Positions 1 through 8,209 of a stretch of 64,000 nucleotides of DNA are shown here, piece by piece; positions within the stretch are counted from its first letter, which is position 1; every line of letters starts with the position of its first letter. The position numbers and the translations under genes were made by a program. The notes beneath the pieces are model-generated. The model saw nothing but the letters and a program-made list of their open reading frames with translations. It was not told where the DNA came from and made no database searches. This stretch comes from Duganella sp. Root336D2 (GTDB lineage Bacteria > Pseudomonadota > Gammaproteobacteria > Burkholderiales > Burkholderiaceae_D): positions 323,005-387,004 of the forward strand of contig NZ_LMDB01000035.1 of assembly GCF_001425005.1 (NCBI RefSeq), given 5' to 3'.

Positions 1-1
1 G

Positions 2-154
2 CACCGCCTCAAGCGGGCGGCGGAACAAAAGCATCAGGCGTGCCTCGACCCGCTCCTGCTGGAAGCCGCTCTGTACGCCAAGGGTTTTGATCCGATAAGT
101 TGCCACGAACGTCGCCACGTCGACCAAGTTGAACAAATTGCAACAGCATTGTAA
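2..154 (+). CDS. C-terminal end of an unidentified protein (cut by window edge)
   Basis: An open frame enters from the left edge and ends at a TAA at 152-154, giving the last 50 residues of a protein. The stretch is charged and His-rich, with a segment LDPLLLEAALYAKGFDP. I do not recognise the family and the start lies outside the window. It runs in the same direction as the next gene and ends only a few bases before the earliest possible start of that gene, so the two could be co-transcribed. The frame could also be open by chance, because it is short. Confidence 0.4.
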   Translation, partial: HRLKRAAEQKHQACLDPLLLEAALYAKGFDPISCHERRHVDQVEQIATAL

Positions 155-202
155 GGGATGCCGGAGGTTAACAGTTCAGCAAAGCTGTATCATGTTGGCC
201 CC

Positions 203-808
203 ATGCCACAAACCATTATATCTCTCGCGACTAGCGATTTAATTGTAAAGAAAAGCCGATTTCTCGGTTTTGTGCTGCCGGTGGCCGACCGCGCCGCAGC
301 CCAGGCCGTCGTGGCCCGCCTGCGCGCCGAGCATCCCGACGCCGCCCACGTGTGCTGGGCCCTGCTGGCGGGCGGCCAATCGGCAGCGGTCGACGACGGA
401 GAACCGGGCGGTACCGCCGGCCGCCCCATGCTGGACGTGCTGCGCCACCAGGACCTGGAGGGCGTGCTGGCAGCCGTGGTGCGCTATTACGGCGGCATCA
501 AGCTGGGCGCAGGCGGCCTGGTGCGGGCTTACACCGATGCCGTAGCCCAGGCCCTGCTGAAGGTGGAAAAGGTCGCCATCGTGCGCTATGCCGAGATGCG
601 ATGCACCCTGCCTTATTCGCTGGAAGGCTTGCTGCGGCGCGAGCTGGCCGCCGCCGGCGCCGAGTTGCTGGAAGTGGCCCACGACCAGCGCGTCACGCTG
701 GCTTTCCGTATTGCGCAGGCCGCCGCGCCGGCCCTGGTAGACCAGCTGAACGAGGCCGCCAGCGGCCAGCTTGAGTGGCCAAAGCGGCAAGACGCGTTAT
801 TCAAATAG
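203..808 (+). CDS. yigZ: YigZ/IMPACT family protein
   Basis: This is a two-domain IMPACT-family protein, related to E. coli YigZ and eukaryotic IMPACT. The N-terminal UPF0029 domain carries the family signature: KKSRF near residue 16, then DDGEPGGTAGRPML, then VVRYYGGIKLGAGGLVRAY. The C-terminal ferredoxin-like domain follows from about residue 130. Family members are linked to translation control; the bacterial role is not settled. I chose the ATG at 203 because it places KKSRF at the distance usual for the family. An in-frame ATG at 158 would add 15 residues, and an AAGGG abuts it, so it cannot be excluded. Confidence 0.9.
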   Translation: MPQTIISLATSDLIVKKSRFLGFVLPVADRAAAQAVVARLRAEHPDAAHVCWALLAGGQSAAVDDGEPGGTAGRPMLDVLRHQDLEGVLAAVVRYYGGIKLGAGGLVRAYTDAVAQALLKVEKVAIVRYAEMRCTLPYSLEGLLRRELAAAGAELLEVAHDQRVTLAFRIAQAAAPALVDQLNEAASGQLEWPKRQDALFK

Positions 809-874
809 TTACAATTAAGTAATTTCCTATTAACAATTTTTGCCTTATTGGCCGACTCTGGCTACTGTCGTAGA

Positions 875-1795
875 ATGCGCGATGAAACACTATTTTCTGG
901 CAATCAACTCTCGTCGCTGTTGAATGCCCTGCCCGACCCTGCGTTCGTCCTGACGCGCAGCGGCCGATACATGGCCATTTACGGCGGCATCGACGCGCGC
1001 TATTACCACGACGGCACACACCTGATCGGCAAGACCGTGCATGACGTCCTGACGCCGGACAAGGCCAGCTGGTTCCTGAAGGAACTCGAAACCGCGCTGG
1101 CCTGGCGCGCCCTGCACATCGTCGAATACAGCCTGGTGGCCGGCGATATCAAGGGACTGCCGAGCAGCGGCCCCAGCTGCCGGCTATGGTTCGAGGGCCG
1201 CATCCAGGCGCTGGACTTCCTGGTGGACGGCGAAGACGCGGTACTGTGGGTTGCCAGCAACATCACGGCGCGCAAGGAGATGGAAGACCAGCTGCGCATG
1301 CTGAGCGAAGTGGACTCCCTGTCCGGCCTGCTGAACCGCCGCAAACTCATGAGCGTGCTGGCCGAGCATTTCGATACGTTCGAGCGCTACGGCACCCCGA
1401 TGTCCATGCTGATTTTCGATATCGACCACTTCAAGCGCGTCAACGACGAATATGGCCACCTGGCCGGCGACACGGTCATCAGGACCACCGCCGACGTCTG
1501 CCAGCGCGAACTGCGCAGCACCGATGCACCGGCCCGCCTGGGCGGCGACGAATTCGTGGTCCTGATGCCGCACACCACCTGCGAGCAAGCCTTGCCGATC
1601 GCCGAACGACTGCGCCAGCGCATCGCCGAAACCCTGCAAGCCTTGGGCAAAATTGGCGATTCCGTCACCATCAGCGGCGGCCTGGCCGGTTTCCGCGCCG
1701 GCGACTGCTCCTGCGAAGAGGTACTGAAACGCGGCGACGACGCCCTGTACCAGGCCAAGCGCGCCGGCCGCAACCGTATCGTCGGCGCCGACTGA
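875..1795 (+). CDS. PAS-GGDEF diguanylate cyclase
   Basis: A soluble 306-residue protein that should condense two GTP into cyclic di-GMP. An N-terminal PAS-like sensor domain (about 10-130, ending in ARKEMEDQL) is joined by a short helix to a GGDEF domain (about 140-305). The active-site motif GGDEF is intact at 223-227. The inhibitory I-site RxxD is present at 214-217, five residues before it, so product feedback is expected. No transmembrane segment is seen. The ATG at 875 is preferred; a TTG at 848 in frame would add nine residues. It is not the WspR effector of the wsp operon at the other end of the window, because it has no receiver domain. Confidence 0.92.
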   Translation: MRDETLFSGNQLSSLLNALPDPAFVLTRSGRYMAIYGGIDARYYHDGTHLIGKTVHDVLTPDKASWFLKELETALAWRALHIVEYSLVAGDIKGLPSSGPSCRLWFEGRIQALDFLVDGEDAVLWVASNITARKEMEDQLRMLSEVDSLSGLLNRRKLMSVLAEHFDTFERYGTPMSMLIFDIDHFKRVNDEYGHLAGDTVIRTTADVCQRELRSTDAPARLGGDEFVVLMPHTTCEQALPIAERLRQRIAETLQALGKIGDSVTISGGLAGFRAGDCSCEEVLKRGDDALYQAKRAGRNRIVGAD

Positions 1796-1801
1796 TGCTT
1801 G

Positions 1802-1848
1802 CTAGGGCTTGATAAAAGGTTCAGAATTCCCTCAAAGCCCTAGGGAGG
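1802..1848 (+). promoter_or_regulatory. Hairpin abutting the Shine-Dalgarno of the next gene
   Basis: Perfect 9-base arms CTAGGGCTT (1802-1810) and AAGCCCTAG (1835-1843) enclose a 24-base loop. The right arm runs into AGGGAGG (1842-1848), the ribosome site of the gene starting at 1854. It could be a terminator for the cyclase gene (there is no T-run), or a structure masking the ribosome site. Confidence 0.35.
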
Positions 1849-1853
1849 TTGTG

Positions 1854-2591
1854 ATGGACTCTTTATTACAGTTCAAGCCTGGCGACGCCTGGCTGCTGCG
1901 CAGCCGCGGCGCGCGCGCCATGAACCACCTGCTGGCACCGGCCCCTGCGCCGCGCGCCGCCACCCTGCCCGTTTTTGGCCGATGGCGCGGCCGCGAATCC
2001 CTCCCCACCCACCTGCTGGACAAGCTGCGCGAGTCGCGCGCCAACAGCGCCTTTGCGTGCCGCCTGGAGGACCTGCAGGTCTGCGTGGCGCGCGCCGAAG
2101 TGCAGCTGCGCCAACTGGCAGTCCCCCAAGCCTGGCAAGTGCCAGGCGCCGGCCCGGTGCTGGGCGGCGACGCCATGCTGGCAAGCTGGCACAAGATGGC
2201 CGAAGGCGGCCCGCTGGCACGCGAATTCGCCACTTACGCCTGCCATGTCTCGGCCTGCAGTCGCCAATTGCAGCAAGCCCTGGCCAGCTTCGACCTGCTG
2301 CAGCAGCAGGCCAGGTCGGCCGAACGCCTTGCCCCGCTATGTGAACTGGCCGAGCGCCTGCTCGCCTGGGGCGACATCATGGTGGAAGATGAAGTGGCCG
2401 ACGAAGTCATGCTGCGCATCCAGGCCTACCCCGAGCTGTACGAGGAAATGCTGGACGAGGGGGACGGCGGCAGCGACGAGGCGGCAGCCAGCCTGGAGTC
2501 GCTGGGCGACGCCGACCTGCTGCGGCTGGACTGGGCCGGCGGCCAGCGCGCCAAACTCCTGAAGACCCTGGCCGGGCTAAGGGCCAACTGA
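1854..2591 (+). CDS. Unidentified 245-residue soluble protein
   Basis: The gene starts at an ATG preceded by a strong ribosome site, AGGGAGG, at 1842-1848. The product is predicted to be cytoplasmic and largely helical, rich in Ala, Leu and Arg. A central part (about 110-190) is rich in Gln, Ala and Leu and could form a helical bundle. The tail is acidic (EEMLDEGDGGSDEAA) before a final basic helix. I see no catalytic motif, signal peptide or membrane segment, and I do not recognise the family. It follows the diguanylate cyclase in the same direction across 58 bases that hold a hairpin. Confidence 0.75.
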   Translation: MDSLLQFKPGDAWLLRSRGARAMNHLLAPAPAPRAATLPVFGRWRGRESLPTHLLDKLRESRANSAFACRLEDLQVCVARAEVQLRQLAVPQAWQVPGAGPVLGGDAMLASWHKMAEGGPLAREFATYACHVSACSRQLQQALASFDLLQQQARSAERLAPLCELAERLLAWGDIMVEDEVADEVMLRIQAYPELYEEMLDEGDGGSDEAAASLESLGDADLLRLDWAGGQRAKLLKTLAGLRAN

Positions 2592-2673
2592 TACGGTCGT
2601 TTCCAGGCGCTTCTGCGCCTGTTTTTCGGGGCCGGGCCGGCGCACAATAGGTCCAACCTCGAAAGGAAACGAC

Positions 2674-2871
2674 ATGGACGACAGCAAACCCCGCAGCTTC
2701 GGCGAAACCATGCTGGCCGTTGCCTGGTCCTTCATCGGACTGCGCCGGCGCAGCGACTTTGAACGCGACGTCGGCGCCCTGCGCCCCGGCTACGTCATCG
2801 CAGGCGGACTGATTGCGGCAAGCTGCTTCGTCGCTATCCTGCTGTTCGCAGTGCGCATGGCCACGTCGTGA
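2674..2871 (+). CDS. DUF2970 small membrane protein
   Basis: A 65-residue protein of the DUF2970 family, which is common in beta- and gammaproteobacteria and has no known function. The N-terminal half holds the family motif (AVAWSFIGLRRRSDFERD). One transmembrane helix follows at about 41-62. A ribosome site, GAAAGGAAA, lies just before the ATG. The 3' end overlaps by 82 bases, on the opposite strand, the 3' end of the broken chemoreceptor gene. That is an unusually long convergent overlap. Confidence 0.85.
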   Translation: MDDSKPRSFGETMLAVAWSFIGLRRRSDFERDVGALRPGYVIAGGLIAASCFVAILLFAVRMATS

Positions 2872-4419
2872 TGCAGCTTGAACACGCCCACCAGGGTATC
2901 GAGGTGGGCGGCCTGCTGTTTCAGCGCATCCGCCGCTGATGCTGCCTCTTCCACCAACGCAGCGTTCTGCTGCGTCACCGTATCCATCTCCGTCACGGCC
3001 CGGTTGATCTGCTCGATGCCTGCGCTTTGCTCGTCGCCGGCAGCCGTGATTTCGCGCATGATTTGCGATACCCGCTGCACCGAGGACACCACTTCCTCCA
3101 TGGTGCTGCCGGCGCGCGCCACCAGGGCGCTGCCCTGGTCCACCTGCTCCACAGAATTGACGATCAGGTCCTTGATTTCCTTGGCGGCGGCCGCCGAACG
3201 CTGGGCAAGCTGGCGCACTTCGGTAGCGACGACTGCAAAGCCGCGCCCCTGCTCGCCGGCGCGCGCCGCCTCCACTGCCGCATTCAGCGCCAGGATATTG
3301 GTCTGGAAAGCGATGCCGTCGATCACACCGATAATGTCCGAAATCTTGCGCGACGAATCGCTGATCGAGCCCATGGTCTGCACCACCTGGCCCACTACGG
3401 CGCCGCCCTGCTGCGCCACCGCGGTCGCTGCCGCGGCCAGTTCGTTGGCCTGGCGTGCATTGCTGCCGTTTTCGCGCACGGCGCTGGTCAGCTGCTCCAT
3501 TGAAGAAGCGGTTTCCTCCAGCGCGCTGGCTTGTTGCTCGGTGCGCGACGACAGGTCCAGGTTACCGGCCGCGATCTGGGTGGCGGCGGTATTGATGGTC
3601 TCCGTTCCCTGCCGCACTTCGGACACGATGCGCAGCAAGCTGTCGCGCATCATGCTCATGGCCTTCATCATGCTGGCTTCATCGTCCTGGCGCGTTTCCA
3701 CGTGCACGGTCAGGTCGCCGGCGGCGATACGGCCGGCAATTTCGGCCGCCACATCGGGCTCGCCACCCAATTGGCCGAGCAGGCGGCGCGCGATCACGGT
3801 GGCGGCAACCAAGCCCGCCACCAGCGCCAGGCCGCTCATGGCCAGCATCATCATGCGGGCCGAGGCATAGGCTTCGCTCGCTGCAGCTGCATCCTTGGCA
3901 TTATGTTGACGCTGCAGTTGCACGTCTTCGTCCATCACATCCTGCCAGCGCTGTGTGACAGGGCCGGCCTTCTGCATCAGCAGCGCCATCGCCTCCTCGT
4001 CCTTATGCCGCAAGGCCAGTTGCAGCAACTGGTCGGTCAGCGGGCGGGCTTCCTGCTGCAAGGCGCGGATGCGGGAGCGAATCGCCTTGCCCTCGTCCGA
4101 ACCCGGCAAGGCTTCCAGCTGCCTGCGCCTTGTCATACTGGGCCCTGGCTGCCCGGATCTTGGGCAGTTCACGCTGCATGGCCGCTTCATCGGACAACAG
4201 CACCATGGTGCGCGTCACGCGTGCAACGATGTGCACCGCTTCCGACATATCCTGCACATAGGTCAGCTTCGCCACATTAAGCTGCACGACTTTCTCGAGC
4301 TGGGCGTGGATGCGGTGCATATTGTAGATACCGAGCCCCGACACGCCAGCCATCAGCGCCAGCACCAGGCCAAACCCCAGCGCCAACCGGGTCCCCACCT
4401 TCATCGATTGCTTAGACAT
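2790..4419 (-). pseudogene. Methyl-accepting chemotaxis protein, broken by one frameshift
   Basis: A Tsr/Tar-type receptor split over two reading frames. Frame one starts at 4419, with AAAGGGA upstream, and gives MSKQSMKVGTRLALGFG, a first membrane helix and the start of a four-helix-bundle sensor domain, reading sense up to YDKAQ near 4120. The protein then continues in another frame from RRQLEALPGSDEGKAIRSR through a second membrane helix, HAMP and the signalling domain. The hairpin tip is canonical (FQTNILALNAAVEAARAGE), and the stop is at 2790. Removing one G in the minus-strand run CGCAGGCAGCTGG at 4115-4130 would restore one frame. Either the gene is inactivated or the assembly has a one-base error. 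The last ~20 residues are unusual and read through the opposite DUF2970 gene. Confidence 0.82.
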
Positions 4420-4526
4420 AGCTATCCCTTTCGTAGCGACTCTGCAACCTCGGTCCTGCAAATAGGCAAGACTACACCAATTCATTTAGAATCTGTCGAT
4501 TCCAAAATATAAGCCGCCGCCCCCAC

Positions 4527-5924
4527 ATGAACCTGCAAGTGATCCTCAACCTGGCCGTCGCGGCCATCGTGCTGGCCTTCCTCGTCGTGCAGCAGAAACG
4601 CCATGCCAGCTTTACCGTTCGGGTGTTCAGCGCGCTGGGTGTGGGCGTGGTGATGGGCGCCGGGCTGCAGGCGCTGTATGGCGCCGGCAGCGACGTGGTC
4701 AAGGTGACCGGCCAGTACCTCGATATCGTCGGCAGCGGCTACGTCAAGCTGCTGCAGATGATCGTGATGCCGCTGATTATGGTGTCCATCGTTTCGGCCA
4801 TCCTCAAGCTGCGCAACGCCAGCTCGCTGGGCAAGATCAGCGCCCTCACCATCGGCACCCTGATGCTGACGACCACCGTGGCGGCGGCGATCGGCATCCT
4901 GATGGCCAAGCTGTTCGGCCTCAGCGCAGCCGGCCTGGCATCCAACGCGGCGGAACTGGCGCGCGGCGCCTACCTGGAAGGCAAGCTGGCCGACGCGCAA
5001 TCGATCTCGCTGCCGAACATGCTGCTTTCCTTCATCCCGAGCAATCCCTTCCTCGACATGACGGGCGCCCGCAAGACATCGACCATTGCAGTGGTGGTGT
5101 TCGCGGTGTTTATCGGCATTGCCGCCATCGGCATCGCGGAAAAGAAACCGGAACACTTCACCTCCTTCGACCATGCCGTGCATGTCGCGCACAGCATCGT
5201 GATGCGCATGGTGACGCTGGTGCTGCGCCTGACGCCTTACGGCGTATTCGCACTGATGGCACAGGTGGTATCCAGCTCAAGCTATGCCGACATCCTGAAC
5301 CTGATCGGCTTTGTGGTGGCCTCTTACTGCGCCCTGCTGCTGATGTTCTGCGTGCACCTGGCAATGGTCAGCGCCAGCGGCCTTAATCCGCTGCGCTACA
5401 CCAGGAAGATCCTGCCGGTGCTGACCTTCGCCTTCACCTCCCGCACCAGCGCGGGCTCCATTCCGATGAGCGTGCAGACCCAGACCCAGCGCCTGGGCAC
5501 GCCGGAAGGCATCGCCAACTTTGCCGCCTCGTTTGGCGCCACTATCGGCCAGAACGGCTGCGCAGGCATTTACCCGGCCATGCTGGCGGTGATGATTGCC
5601 CCAACGGTTGGCATTGATCCGTTTACCGCATCGTTCCTGGTGCCGCTGCTGGCGATCATCACCATCGGCTCCGTCGGCGTGGCCGGCGTCGGCGGCGGCG
5701 CGACCTTCGCCGCGCTGATCGTACTGTCTTCCATGAACCTGCCGGTAGCATTGGCCGGCCTGCTGATTTCGATCGAACCCCTGATCGACATGGGCCGTAC
5801 GGCGCTGAACGTCAGCGGCTCGATCGCTGCCGGCACCGTCACCAGCCGCGTGATGGGCGAGACCAACATGGCGGCATTTGCCAGCGACCAGGAACTGCAA
5901 GTGGACTCCCAATCCGCCGCATGA
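4527..5924 (+). CDS. tcyP: L-cystine transporter, TcyP/YdjN type
   Basis: A 465-residue sodium/dicarboxylate-type symporter (SDF family) with many hydrophobic helices. It follows E. coli YdjN (TcyP) along its whole length: GNGYVQLLQMIVMPL-like GSGYVKLLQMIVMPL near 73, TFAFTSRTSAGSIP near 305, FGATIGQNGCAGIYPAM near 335, and ISIEPLIDMGRTALNVSGS near 415. The expected role is uptake of cystine across the inner membrane for sulfur supply and redox balance. It is transcribed away from the chemoreceptor with about 107 bases between the starts. Assignment to TcyP rather than a glutamate carrier rests on the recalled YdjN sequence. Confidence 0.92.
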   Translation: MNLQVILNLAVAAIVLAFLVVQQKRHASFTVRVFSALGVGVVMGAGLQALYGAGSDVVKVTGQYLDIVGSGYVKLLQMIVMPLIMVSIVSAILKLRNASSLGKISALTIGTLMLTTTVAAAIGILMAKLFGLSAAGLASNAAELARGAYLEGKLADAQSISLPNMLLSFIPSNPFLDMTGARKTSTIAVVVFAVFIGIAAIGIAEKKPEHFTSFDHAVHVAHSIVMRMVTLVLRLTPYGVFALMAQVVSSSSYADILNLIGFVVASYCALLLMFCVHLAMVSASGLNPLRYTRKILPVLTFAFTSRTSAGSIPMSVQTQTQRLGTPEGIANFAASFGATIGQNGCAGIYPAMLAVMIAPTVGIDPFTASFLVPLLAIITIGSVGVAGVGGGATFAALIVLSSMNLPVALAGLLISIEPLIDMGRTALNVSGSIAAGTVTSRVMGETNMAAFASDQELQVDSQSAA

Positions 5925-5927
5925 CAT

Positions 5928-6129
5928 ATGCTGATCCGCTACGAATTCGAACGCAGCCAACGGCCCAAGCACGATAACTATCGGGGCATTTGAAGTCAGC
6001 TTCGAGCCTGCGCGCGTATCCGTTCCTCGCGACGGTTCCGACTACGACTGGCTGTGCGATGACTGGGTCACAGTGCCCCATCTGATCGAAATCGAACAAG
6101 CGGACGGCTGGGCCACAGTCTCGGCCTGA
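5928..6129 (+). pseudogene. Remnant of a small gene with a frameshift
   Basis: An ATG directly after tcyP opens a frame that stops after 21 codons at 5991. The neighbouring frame is then open and reads like protein (GAFEVSFEPARVSVPRD, then WLCDDWVTVPHLIEIEQ) to a TGA at 6127, but it has no start codon of its own. The simplest reading is one small gene with a frameshift near 5970-5990. I do not recognise the protein. Base composition is lower in GC than in the flanking core genes. Confidence 0.3.
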
Positions 6130-6146
6130 ATGGGAGTCCCAGGAAA

Positions 6147-6365
6147 AAAAGGCGTCACGTTGTCCGCCCCCTCCAGCCCTTCGCATCCACGGAGCAAGAG
6201 ATAGTCGACTACTTCATCAAGTCGGCCTTGAACGCGTACACCAGCGTAGAAGAAATCAGAAGCCTAATATCCACTGCGCCCTACCCTTGGGGAAAATTGG
6301 TCTCGCTGAACTGGACTGCCCTTGGTTCCGTGATATGCAATCTCACTTGGACTCCTGGCCCTTGA
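6147..6365 (+). pseudogene. Second coding remnant in the 5.9-6.4 kb gap
   Basis: One frame stays open to a TGA at 6363 and gives a plausible protein end (EQEIVDYFIKSALNAYTSVEE, ending LTWTPGP). It has no convincing start; a run of seven A at about 6143-6149 is a natural place for a slip. The other frames are interrupted. The rest of the gap up to 6443 holds no gene I can support. Identity is unknown. Confidence 0.25.
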
Positions 6366-6443
6366 ATGGGCGACGGTAAAGGTCTCTCCTGCCAATTGTT
6401 CATGATGGGTTTAGCCGTCATAATGAAGGATTGATGAATTGCG

Positions 6444-6764
6444 TTGGGAGCAGCATTGAATTACCTGGTTCTTACAGTCTCCGTGGCAGTAGTCGCGGTG
6501 TTTGCAGTGCGAGACTTTCGCCGCATGAAACTTCATGACACAAGAAATAACGCGGGGCTGTGCGCGCATTGTGGTTGCAAGCTCACTTCTGGGGAAAGAC
6601 GCCAGGTCGCCTACAAATACTCGAGAGTTCGCAAAGCGACAAAAGTTGATGTGTGCATGGATTGTTATTCGAAGTCGCTCAGGGCTGGACGCCTTCGATG
6701 GATCGTGCTGTTGGTTTTGGCTCTCGTCGTCATTGTCATAGCATTACTCGCGGCGATGCGCTAA
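6444..6764 (+). CDS. Small membrane protein with a CxxC/CxxC zinc ribbon
   Basis: About 106 residues: an N-terminal membrane helix (about 5-23), a basic cytoplasmic part with two CxxC pairs (CAHC near 41-44 and CMDC near 71-74), and a second membrane helix at the very end (about 85-104). The paired CxxC motifs 30 residues apart suggest a zinc ribbon held at the membrane. I do not recognise a named family. There is no ATG in frame at the start; TTG at 6444 or 6456 must be used, with GAAGGA upstream near 6425. It lies 12 bases before the GNAT gene and may be co-transcribed with it. Confidence 0.6.
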   Translation: MGAALNYLVLTVSVAVVAVFAVRDFRRMKLHDTRNNAGLCAHCGCKLTSGERRQVAYKYSRVRKATKVDVCMDCYSKSLRAGRLRWIVLLVLALVVIVIALLAAMR

Positions 6765-6776
6765 GCGGAGACTGGT

Positions 6777-7334
6777 ATGAGCTGCGTGGATCCATCTATG
6801 ATTATCAAAAGTAGCCAGTTTCTTCTGCGACCCTTTGCTGAAAGTGACGCGTCGTCGTTTGCTGCAGCCATTCGTGAATCTGGTGCTACGGTCGGAAGAT
6901 GGATGTCTTGGGCCCATGCGGAGTACTCTGAAGCCGAAGCGATGTCGTGGTTTGCAACTTGCGCTACCGAACGCGCAAAAGGCGTCAGCTATGAATTCGG
7001 CATCTTCGACGCTGAATCTCAAAGCCTTGTCGGTGGTTGTGGCCTGAACCAGTTCAACGTAGTCAACGGCTTTTGCAACCTCGGATATTGGGTTCGCGAA
7101 TCCTGGCAACGCAGGGGTGCGGGCATGTTCGCCATCCAATCACTCAAGAGCTTTGCCTTCAGGGATCTCGCACAGGGACGGGTGGAAATCGTTGTAGCCG
7201 CAGGAAATTTTGCTAGTCAGGCCCTTGCGGAAAGAGCCGGCGCAACACGAGAATGTTTGTCACGCAATCGATTGAAGTTGCACGGCACATTCACCGGTGC
7301 CTACGTCTTTTCGCTTGTACCGGAGCAGTCTTGA
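6777..7334 (+). CDS. GNAT acetyltransferase, RimJ/RimL type
   Basis: A 185-residue acetyl-CoA-dependent N-acetyltransferase of the RimJ/RimL branch. Visible marks are the N-terminal LLRPFAESDASSF, the central strand GGCGLNQFNVVNGFCNLGYWV and the acetyl-CoA loop region SWQRRGAG. The conserved end reads ASQALAERAGATRE, then a late strand with LHGTFTGAYVFSLV. The substrate (an N-terminal amine or an antibiotic) cannot be told from sequence. The ATG at 6777 gives MSCVDPSMIIKSSQ; the ATG at 6798 (MIIKSS) would fit family length equally well. The gene sits in a patch of lower GC with decayed neighbours and may have been acquired. Confidence 0.85.
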   Translation: MSCVDPSMIIKSSQFLLRPFAESDASSFAAAIRESGATVGRWMSWAHAEYSEAEAMSWFATCATERAKGVSYEFGIFDAESQSLVGGCGLNQFNVVNGFCNLGYWVRESWQRRGAGMFAIQSLKSFAFRDLAQGRVEIVVAAGNFASQALAERAGATRECLSRNRLKLHGTFTGAYVFSLVPEQS

Positions 7335-7658
7335 ATGTCTGCAGAAATTCGTCAATTTGATGTGGTTCGGGTGAAAACCATTCGTCCCAACCGCTTTGCT
7401 GGCGCCACGGCCGCAATGCATCCGGATGAAGTAGAAGTACTTTCACTTGAGAGGAAACAGAATGAACCAAACCGTGGGAAGCCAATATTTAGGCCCGTGG
7501 TACGACATTGTCGGCTTCGTCCTGTTTGCCGGCATATTCTTCTATTTCGCGTTTGCCTCATTGCCCCTTCAGCAGGAGCAGCGCCTTCCGGCATTTTTGA
7601 AAAACAAGAAGCTGTGTGTGATCGTCGGCCTGTGCGCCGTCGGCCTTGCGATCTATAA
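7335..7658 (+). pseudogene. Truncated small protein, possibly DUF4926-like
   Basis: The ATG directly follows the GNAT stop. About 45 residues look natural (IRQFDVVRVKTI, then HPDEVEVLSLERKQN), and the opening pattern DVVRVK resembles DUF4926-type immunity-like proteins. From about 7462 the frame is only the shadow of the next gene, so the natural 3' part seems lost or replaced. Both the family link and the gene itself are weakly supported. Confidence 0.25.
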
Positions 7659-8070
7659 GGTTGCAAACGTGGAAGATACGGGGGCACCAGTAGCTGCCTC
7701 CACCAAGTCGGCATTTATCGGTGAGCCCGAATGGGTCCCGATTTCCGTTGGAAACGATGGAGAAACGCTGTCGATTGATCGCAAGACCCTGGTGAGGAAC
7801 GGAGATGAAGTCGAGTACTCCGAACAATTGACTTTCAAGAATGGATTATCCACCACCTATCGGACCGGTGACTTCCCTGAGATCCCGCTTGCACGTCAAC
7901 TGCATCGAGCGTAGCAGATTCTCCTCGACCTTCAGCTGACAAAATCCAATGGCACCATTGTCGCCGACGACAAGTCGGCCACGCATCCGAAGGTGCCGTT
8001 GTCCACTGACCCGAGCCGGCCGGAATACGTCTCGTCAAGCTACCTCTGCGACAAAAAGAACGTTCTTTAA
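7462..8070 (+). pseudogene. Membrane-anchored surface-adhesin-E-like protein, decayed
   Basis: A clear ribosome site (GAGAGGAAA) precedes the ATG at 7462. Residues 14-30 and 50-66 are hydrophobic helices. Then follows a domain of the surface-adhesin-E type: EPEWVPISVGNDGETLSIDR, RNGDEVEYSEQLTF. The frame stops at a TAG at 7912. The same frame resumes after it with TKSNGTIVADDK and ends SSYLCDKKNVL before the TAA at 8068, as family members end. Between them the expected strand with a Cys (SRLHVNCIER) is readable only in another frame. Two compensating shifts, or a stop plus drift, have therefore inactivated the 3' third. Confidence 0.55.
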
Positions 8071-8138
8071 ACCGCTACCCGCGAATTCCCGCAAGGCAAT
8101 GCGGTCTGACCGCACGAACTTTGGCCTGATTGATTGTA

Positions 8139-8157
8139 ATATTGGTCAGGCCAATAT
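8139..8157. promoter_or_regulatory. Palindrome resembling a GntR/FCD operator
   Basis: A 19-base near-perfect palindrome: half-sites ATATTGGTC and GGCCAATAT around a central A, with one mismatch. The core TTGGTC-A-GGCCAA is the pattern bound by GntR-family FCD regulators such as UxuR, ExuR and LldR. It lies about 55 bases before the PEP-CTERM gene that leads the pectin block, so control by a galacturonate-type signal is a reasonable guess. A weaker hairpin (GTGCC/GGCAC) follows at 8168-8182. Confidence 0.45.
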
Positions 8158-8209
8158 AAGATTAGTGGTGCCGATCAGGCACGCCTATTCAGCCCCACCG
8201 GAGCGCACG

